This document shows, one piece after another, positions 6,872 through 10,127 of a DNA stretch of 10,127 nucleotides. The notes under the pieces are model-generated. The model worked only from the letters and a program-made list of their open reading frames with translations. It did not search any database and was not told the DNA's origin. Location: assembly GCA_023250255.1 (NCBI GenBank), contig JAHFBB010000015.1, positions 1 to 10,127 of the forward strand, in the 5' to 3' direction. Numbering within the stretch: the first letter of the stretch is position 1; every line of letters begins with the position of its first letter. A program made the position numbers and the translations under genes. The DNA comes from Chloroflexota bacterium. GTDB taxonomy: Bacteria; Chloroflexota; Limnocylindria; QHBO01.

Positions 6872-7408
6872 TCAGGCCGCCGTCAGCCGGGCCCGCAGCC
6901 GCTCGAGGCGACTTCGGACGGTTCCGTCATACAACTGGTCGCCGATTCGGACGGCAATGCCGCCGATCAACTCCGGGTCGACCGTGACCCGCAATTCAAT
7001 ATCGCTGCCGACCATCTCGCGCAGGCGCGAGACGACCTCCGCCTCGTCCTTCGGACTGAGCGCGATGGCGCTGCGGACCTCGGCCCGGGCTATCCCGCGC
7101 TCGCGTCGCAACAACTCGGCGAAATGCTCGGTCATCGGCAGGATCTGCCGCGGTCGGCCGCGGCGGACCATGAGCAGCACGAGGTTCAGCGCCTCGGTAT
7201 TGAGTGTCGTGCCCACCCGCCGAACGATCCGCTCTTTGGTTGGGTAATCGATGCCCGGATGGTCCAGCACGGCCCGCAGTTCGTCGCTGCCCATCGCTTC
7301 GCGCAGCGCGGCGAAGTCCCCCTCCCAGCGGTCGAGGGTGCCGTCACTGCGGCCGACGTCGAAGGCAGCCTCGGCGTAGCGGCGAGCGGCGGTCCGGCGG
7401 CGAGCCAC
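6872..7408 (-). CDS. atpH: ATP synthase F1 delta subunit (OSCP homologue)
   Basis: Stator subunit that clamps the top of F1 to the b dimer. The product is 178 residues, essentially the E. coli length (177). The N-terminal helical domain starts with RRTAARRYAEAAFDVG and continues through IDYPTKERIVRRV. The C-terminal domain has the typical SDIELRVTVDPELIGGIAVRIG (about 134-155), followed by YDGTVRSRLERLRARL, which matches the conserved end of the family. The start is GTG, 3 bases after the atpF stop; this start gives the expected N-terminus, and no Met is available nearby. Sequence conservation is lower than for alpha or beta, as is normal for delta, but position and both domain signatures make the call secure. 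Confidence 0.95.
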   Translation of the reverse strand: MARRRTAARRYAEAAFDVGRSDGTLDRWEGDFAALREAMGSDELRAVLDHPGIDYPTKERIVRRVGTTLNTEALNLVLLMVRRGRPRQILPMTEHFAELLRRERGIARAEVRSAIALSPKDEAEVVSRLREMVGSDIELRVTVDPELIGGIAVRIGDQLYDGTVRSRLERLRARLTAA

Positions 7409-7411
7409 GGT

Positions 7412-7927
7412 CTAGTTCTTCGACCCCGGCTTCGGCGCGGTTTCGGCCAGGAAGTCGGCGACCAGCTTCCGCTGGGTGGGGCCGTCCATGGTCGATCGAA
7501 CCAGTTGGGAGGCCGCATCCAGGGCCAGATCGGCCACCTGTCCACGAAGCTCGGCAATGGCTCGATCGCGCTCGGCCACGATCTCGGCACGGGCCTGTTC
7601 GGTCATCCGCGCTGACTCGGCCTTGGCGGTGGCCAGGATTTCATCGCGAGCGGCTTCCGCTGCCTTCGTCGAACGGGCGACCATCGCCTGTCCCTCGGTC
7701 CGGGCTTCGGCCAGGGCAGCCTCACGCTCGGCCCGAGCGAGTTCGCGGTCACGGGCGGCGGTCTCGGCGTCCTCGAGTCCCTTGCTGATCTTCGTCTGCC
7801 GCTCGTCGATCAGGCTCAACACCCGCTGGAACAGGAATCTGTTCAACAGGTACAGGACGAGCAAAAAGTTGATGACCTGGAAGGCGAGTTTGACGAAGTC
7901 GACGCCGAAGGCTTCAAAGAAGGCCAT
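7412..7927 (-). CDS. atpF: ATP synthase Fo b subunit (peripheral stalk)
   Basis: Membrane-anchored stator subunit, 171 residues. A single N-terminal transmembrane helix spans about residues 11-33 and contains the typical FQVINFLLVLYLLNRFLF. It is followed by LIDERQTKISKGLEDAE and a long Ala/Glu/Arg-rich coiled coil to about residue 145 that dimerises and reaches up to delta. The C-terminal part, DAASQLVRSTMDGPTQRKLV, matches the delta-contacting end of bacterial b. Only one b gene is present, so a homodimeric stalk is expected rather than the b/b' pair of cyanobacteria and many Alphaproteobacteria. The ATG start lies 15 bases after the atpE stop; no strong Shine-Dalgarno is seen. Confidence 0.96.
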   Translation of the reverse strand: MAFFEAFGVDFVKLAFQVINFLLVLYLLNRFLFQRVLSLIDERQTKISKGLEDAETAARDRELARAEREAALAEARTEGQAMVARSTKAAEAARDEILATAKAESARMTEQARAEIVAERDRAIAELRGQVADLALDAASQLVRSTMDGPTQRKLVADFLAETAPKPGSKN

Positions 7928-7942
7928 GGCTGTCTGCCGGTC

Positions 7943-8164
7943 CTAGGCGGCGAACAGGATGATCAGCGAGACGACGAGGGCGTAGATGCCAATCGCCTCG
8001 GTCAGGGCCAGTCCCAGGATGTAGGGCACGAACAGCGTCCCCGATGCTTCCGGGTTTCTGCCAATGGCCTCCATGGCCTTGCTGAAGCCGATGCCCAGGC
8101 CAATGCCCGGTCCAATGGCTCCCAGGCCCATGGCCAGGCCGGCTGCGAGAGTGGTGATGTCCAC
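7943..8164 (-). CDS. atpE: ATP synthase Fo c subunit (rotor ring)
   Basis: Two-helix proteolipid that forms the rotating ring of Fo. The chosen GTG start at 8164 gives 73 residues, in line with bacterial c subunits (70-80), and is placed 10 bases after a perfect AGGAGG. The open frame extends upstream to a TTG at 8209, but those 15 extra residues are unlike the family and would include the Shine-Dalgarno itself. Helix 1 has the glycine repeat GAIGPGIGLGIGF (15-27), the polar loop is GRNPEA (35-40), and helix 2 carries the ion-binding carboxylate Glu56 in LALTEAIGIYALV (52-64). Leu23 occupies the place of the Gln used by sodium-binding c-rings, and Ala57 follows Glu56 instead of Ser, so proton coupling is predicted. 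Confidence 0.96.
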   Translation of the reverse strand: MDITTLAAGLAMGLGAIGPGIGLGIGFSKAMEAIGRNPEASGTLFVPYILGLALTEAIGIYALVVSLIILFAA

Positions 8165-8174
8165 GACGGGTCTT

Positions 8175-8180
8175 CCTCCT
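8175..8180 (-). promoter_or_regulatory. Strong ribosome binding site for atpE
   Basis: A perfect AGGAGG on the minus strand, 10 bases before the GTG at 8164. It is the best Shine-Dalgarno in the window, fitting the need for many c subunits per complex. It decides the start: the upstream TTG of the same frame would place this site inside the coding sequence. Confidence 0.8.
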
Positions 8181-8183
8181 AGC

Positions 8184-8204
8184 GCTCCGCGGTTGGCACG
8201 GAGC
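8184..8204 (-). other. Hairpin in the atpB-atpE spacer
   Basis: GCTCCG and CGGAGC form a 6-base-pair stem around a 9-base loop (arms 8184-8189 and 8199-8204), starting 3 bases from the atpE Shine-Dalgarno. There is no U-run after it, so it is not a rho-independent terminator. It could act as an RNA processing or stabilising element that sets atpE expression apart from atpB, but that role is inferred from position only. Confidence 0.5.
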
Positions 8205-8212
8205 CACAACAG

Positions 8213-9052
8213 TTATGCCGCAAAGTTTGCCAGTGCGGCTTCCGGATCGGGCTCGGAGCCCGGGTGATGGTCGTCCGAACCATGCTGTCGATGTTCGGCA
8301 ATGGCAAGGGTGATGTAGGTCATCGACAGCAGAGCGAATACCAGCGCCTGGACGAGGCCGAACAGCATTTCCAGGCCCAGGAACACGGCTGGCACAGTCA
8401 CCGCCAGCGGCAACATGACGAGTGCGGCCGTGGTCAGCGAGAACATCGTCGCCAGCAGAACCTCGCCGGCGAACACGTTGCCGAACAGCCGCATGGACAG
8501 ACTGATGATCCGCGACAGCTCGCTGATCAGGTGGATCGGGGTGAGCAGCGGCGTCATGTACACCGGCTCGGCGATCAACAGCTCATGGAGATAGCCGCGG
8601 ACCCCATTCGCCCTGAAGCCGAAGGCAATGAAGGCGACGAATGAAATGAGTGCCAGGCCAAGGGTGAAGTTCAGGTCTGCCGCAGCAGCCCGGACGAACG
8701 GGACGAGAATCTCCTCCCCGTGTTCGTTTGTTTCCACCAGGCCAATGGTGCCCACGCCCGGAAACAGGCTCAGCCAGTTGGCGACCAGGATGAACAGGAA
8801 GATGCCGAACACGAGCGGTGCGAATTGGCGCCAGCGCTTGCCACCGGTGCCGCGCACGATCCCCGACAGAAATTCGATGGGCAGTTCGAGCAAGGCCTGG
8901 CGCCGATTGGGCACCAGGCTGGACGCACCGCGGAACCAGGCAGCCGCGAACAACAGCACGGCCGACGCCAACAGCGCGCCGATCATCGAGTTGGTGATGA
9001 CGATCGGCCCGATGGCAAACAGCTCTTCGGCCGCGATCTGGACGTGAACCAA
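8213..9052 (-). CDS. atpB: ATP synthase Fo a subunit (ion channel)
   Basis: Membrane stator subunit that forms the two proton half-channels against the c-ring. The 279-residue product has several hydrophobic helices (about 19-40, 78-98, 128-147, 170-185, 197-222, 223-250). The diagnostic helix reads ELSRIISLSMRLFGNVFAGE (178-197), where Arg188 is the essential arginine facing the c-ring carboxylate. Gln235 in FGLVQALVFALLSMTYI lies in the second conserved channel helix. The start is TTG, 5 bases after AAGGAG, and the next in-frame Met is at residue 23, inside the first helix region. After the last helix there is an unusual hydrophilic tail of about 27 residues rich in His, Asp and Glu (EHRQHGSDDHHPGSEP). 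The preceding small gene ends 9 bases upstream. Confidence 0.97.
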   Translation of the reverse strand: MVHVQIAAEELFAIGPIVITNSMIGALLASAVLLFAAAWFRGASSLVPNRRQALLELPIEFLSGIVRGTGGKRWRQFAPLVFGIFLFILVANWLSLFPGVGTIGLVETNEHGEEILVPFVRAAAADLNFTLGLALISFVAFIAFGFRANGVRGYLHELLIAEPVYMTPLLTPIHLISELSRIISLSMRLFGNVFAGEVLLATMFSLTTAALVMLPLAVTVPAVFLGLEMLFGLVQALVFALLSMTYITLAIAEHRQHGSDDHHPGSEPDPEAALANFAA

Positions 9053-9057
9053 CTCCG

Positions 9058-9063
9058 CTCCTT
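9058..9063 (-). promoter_or_regulatory. Ribosome binding site for atpB
   Basis: AAGGAG on the minus strand, 5 bases before the TTG at 9052. It overlaps the TAA stop of the preceding AtpZ-like gene, which suggests coupled translation. It supports a TTG start for the a subunit, since no ATG or GTG is available in frame nearby. Confidence 0.75.
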
Positions 9064-9301
9064 ACCTTCCCATGCTCTGGCGGGCGACATCCCAGATGGT
9101 GTACATCGCCGCCGCGATTCCCAGCACCATCCCGATCAGGGTGAAGATCGGTCTGGTCCCGAGCCAACGGTCAACCAGCAGGCCGCCGCCGACTCCCACG
9201 ATCACCGAGACTCCCATTCGCAGACCCAGGTCGAGGACCAGTCCCCAGCGTGCCGACGGTCGGTCGTCGCGCGGGTCAGGTTCCATCATCCGGACCACCA
9301 T
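9062..9301 (-). CDS. atpZ: AtpZ/AtpI-family small membrane protein (downstream copy)
   Basis: Small membrane protein of the family found just upstream of atpB in many bacteria, thought to help Fo or c-ring assembly or to carry divalent cations. The 79-residue product has a charged N-terminus and two predicted helices (about 24-43 and 52-70). The family pattern is clear in GGGLLVDRWLGTRPIFTLIG (38-57): glycines closing helix 1, an Asp (44), a GTxP turn and LIG opening helix 2. The ATG at 9301 overlaps the end of the preceding gene by 26 bases; ATG codons at 9289 and 9286 would shorten the product by 4 or 5 residues and reduce the overlap. None of these starts has a convincing Shine-Dalgarno. 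Full-length AtpI has four helices, so AtpZ is the better name. Confidence 0.8.
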   Translation of the reverse strand: MVVRMMEPDPRDDRPSARWGLVLDLGLRMGVSVIVGVGGGLLVDRWLGTRPIFTLIGMVLGIAAAMYTIWDVARQSMGR

Positions 9302-9521
9302 CGCCGTAGCCCCGGCGCATTCCTGCGCGGAGGAGGAGCCAGATACCGATGGCTGCGGTCAGGCTTCCGACCCCCAGGCCGATGAGAACCATCGTTGGCG
9401 ACGTGCCAAAGGCCCCATCTGCGATGAGGCCGATGATTGCGCCGCCCACCATCGGGACCACCATGATCAGGGTCACCAGACCCAGAAGCTTGACGAGCCC
9501 GGTGGGCGTCAACTGTGCCAT
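9276..9521 (-). CDS. AtpZ/AtpI-like small membrane protein (upstream copy)
   Basis: First gene of the ATP synthase cluster, 81 residues with two predicted helices (about 11-34 and 43-65) and a hydrophilic, Gly/Asp-rich end. GGAIIGLIADGAFGTSP (26-42) followed by TMVLIGLGVGSLTAAIGIW (43-61) lines up with the downstream neighbour: Asp, a GTxP turn, then LIG and a similar glycine- and alanine-rich helix ending in Trp. It therefore looks like a diverged second copy of the same family rather than a classical four-helix AtpI. The ATG is supported by the promoter about 30 bases upstream and by the lack of an earlier coding frame; no clear Shine-Dalgarno is visible. Its TGA lies inside the next gene, so the two are probably translated together. 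Confidence 0.72.
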   Translation of the reverse strand: MAQLTPTGLVKLLGLVTLIMVVPMVGGAIIGLIADGAFGTSPTMVLIGLGVGSLTAAIGIWLLLRAGMRRGYGDGGPDDGT

Positions 9522-9530
9522 GTTTGGTTC

Positions 9531-9579
9531 GACTCAGCGGTCGGACGGCGGGAGTATAGCCGAGCGTCCGCGGCGAGTC
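9531..9579. repeat. Imperfect inverted repeat around the atp promoter
   Basis: On the plus strand, GACTC (9531-9535) and CGGACG (9542-9547) are mirrored by CGTCCG (9565-9570) and GAGTC (9575-9579). The centre falls on the -10 box, and the right outer arm overlaps the -35 box. The arm spacings differ by two bases. There is no T-run on either side, so it is not an obvious rho-independent terminator. It may be an operator or a structured element at the end of the glyA message. Confidence 0.5.
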
Positions 9580-9581
9580 AG
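9553..9581 (-). promoter_or_regulatory. Predicted sigma70-type promoter of the atp cluster
   Basis: On the minus strand the -35 box is CTGACT (9576-9581, four of six matches to TTGACA) and the -10 box is TATACT (9553-9558, five of six matches to TATAAT), separated by exactly 17 bases. The predicted start of transcription, about 7 bases after the -10 box, leaves a leader of roughly 25-30 bases before the ATG at 9521. It is the only gene-free gap of note in the window (68 bases) and stands out as relatively AT-rich in GC-rich DNA. It would drive the small atpZ-like genes and the synthase subunits, possibly through to murA and mreB. Confidence 0.65.
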
Positions 9582-9589
9582 TTGGCCGA

Positions 9590-10127
9590 TCAGGCTCGGG
9601 TCCAGGTCAGGCCTGGGACCGGGAACCGATCGGCGATGGCGGACACCTTGTCGCGGACCAACGCCTGCGCCTCGGGGTTCCCGCGGGCCTGGATGCCCTC
9701 GACGATCAGCCCACCGATTTCGGTCATTTCGGCTGGCCCCATCCCCCGCCCGGTGACCGCCGGCGTGCCGATCCGGATTCCGCTGCCCACCATCGGCGGG
9801 TTCGGATCGTACGGAATGGTGTTGCGGTTGACCGTGATCCGGACCTCGCCCAGGGCCAGGTCGGCATCCTTGCCAGTGGCGCCGAACGGGGTAACGTCCA
9901 CCAGCGCAAGGTGATTGTCGGTTCCGCCGCTGACGATGCTGGCACCCGCCGTCGCAAGCGACGCCGCCAGCACGCGCGCGTTGGCCACCGTTCGTTCCAT
10001 GTCGATCCGGAACTCGGGGCTCATGGCCTCGGCGAAAGCGACGGCCTTGCCGGCAATGACGTGCATCATCGGTCCACCCTGAATGCCCGGAAAGACCGCC
10101 TTGTCGATTGCCTTGGCCAGGTCGGCG
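9590..10127 (-). CDS. glyA: Serine hydroxymethyltransferase, N-terminal part outside window
   Basis: PLP enzyme interconverting serine plus tetrahydrofolate with glycine plus 5,10-methylenetetrahydrofolate, the main source of one-carbon units. The last 178 residues of about 410-430 are present; the PLP-binding lysine motif lies beyond the right edge. The frame is open to the edge and shows FPGIQGGPMMHVIAGKAVAF (from 10093 downward), SGGTDNHLALVDV (around 9911-9930), NRNTIPYDP and GIRIGTPAVTGRG, whose first Arg (codon 9773-9775) is the conserved substrate-carboxylate binder. An internal Met at 10069 could be mistaken for a start, but family similarity continues through it. The gene ends 68 bases before the ATP synthase cluster, an adjacency also known in Bacillus relatives. 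Confidence 0.97.
   Translation of the reverse strand, partial: ADLAKAIDKAVFPGIQGGPMMHVIAGKAVAFAEAMSPEFRIDMERTVANARVLAASLATAGASIVSGGTDNHLALVDVTPFGATGKDADLALGEVRITVNRNTIPYDPNPPMVGSGIRIGTPAVTGRGMGPAEMTEIGGLIVEGIQARGNPEAQALVRDKVSAIADRFPVPGLTWTRA

Noticed and set aside
5313..7247. 644-residue open frame on the plus strand
   Set aside because: It runs antisense to atpA and part of atpH, whose protein signatures are unmistakable. Its translation has no recognisable domain and is an artefact of GC-rich codon use on the opposite strand.
8165..8209. Longer c subunit of 88 residues starting at TTG 8209
   Set aside because: The extra 15 residues have no family similarity, and the perfect AGGAGG would lie inside the coding sequence; the GTG at 8164 gives the normal length.
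9531..9579. Rho-independent terminator for glyA
   Set aside because: The inverted repeat has a 17-base loop between its inner arms and no T-run in the direction of glyA transcription; it also coincides with a good promoter.

Overview
This is a GC-rich bacterial chromosomal window, and every supported gene lies on the minus strand. Read in the direction of transcription (right to left) the order is: 3' part of glyA, two small AtpZ/AtpI-like membrane proteins, the complete F1Fo ATP synthase set (atpB-E-F-H-A-G-D-C), two small uncharacterised ORFs, murA, and the 5' part of mreB. There is no mobile element, CRISPR array, tRNA or rRNA, and no gene-free stretch longer than 68 bases.

The layout glyA - atp operon - small ORFs - murA - mreB/mbl resembles the arrangement known from Bacillus subtilis (glyA-upp-atpIBEFHAGDC-ywm genes-murAA-...-mbl). 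The high GC content, frequent GTG/TTG starts, a single b subunit gene and an Asp in place of the catalytic Cys in MurA point away from Firmicutes. A GC-rich Chloroflexota-like lineage (or another deep-branching, possibly monoderm phylum) is my best guess, but this is inference and the phylum is not proven by what I can see.

Region by region. From 9590 to the right edge is the C-terminal part of serine hydroxymethyltransferase. The 68-base gap 9522-9589 carries a good sigma70-type promoter (-10 TATACT, -35 CTGACT, 17-base spacer) inside an imperfect inverted repeat, and probably drives the whole cluster. From 9521 to 9062 are two overlapping two-helix proteins that resemble each other. From 9052 to 2601 are the eight structural subunits a, c, b, delta, alpha, gamma, beta and epsilon, packed with gaps or overlaps of a few bases. 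The one larger internal spacer (atpB-atpE, 48 bases) holds a hairpin and a strong Shine-Dalgarno, as might be expected for the subunit needed in many copies. From 2586 to 2015 are a 78-residue unknown ORF and a 108-residue Cys/His-rich ORF. From 2005 to the left edge are murA and the beginning of mreB, linking peptidoglycan precursor synthesis and cell shape to the energy operon.

The window is mainly housekeeping. The points most worth attention are the predicted fosfomycin-insensitive MurA (Asp117), the tandem AtpZ/AtpI-like pair, the two unexplained small genes between atpC and murA, and the promoter embedded in an inverted repeat. I do not see evidence for an undescribed multi-gene system.
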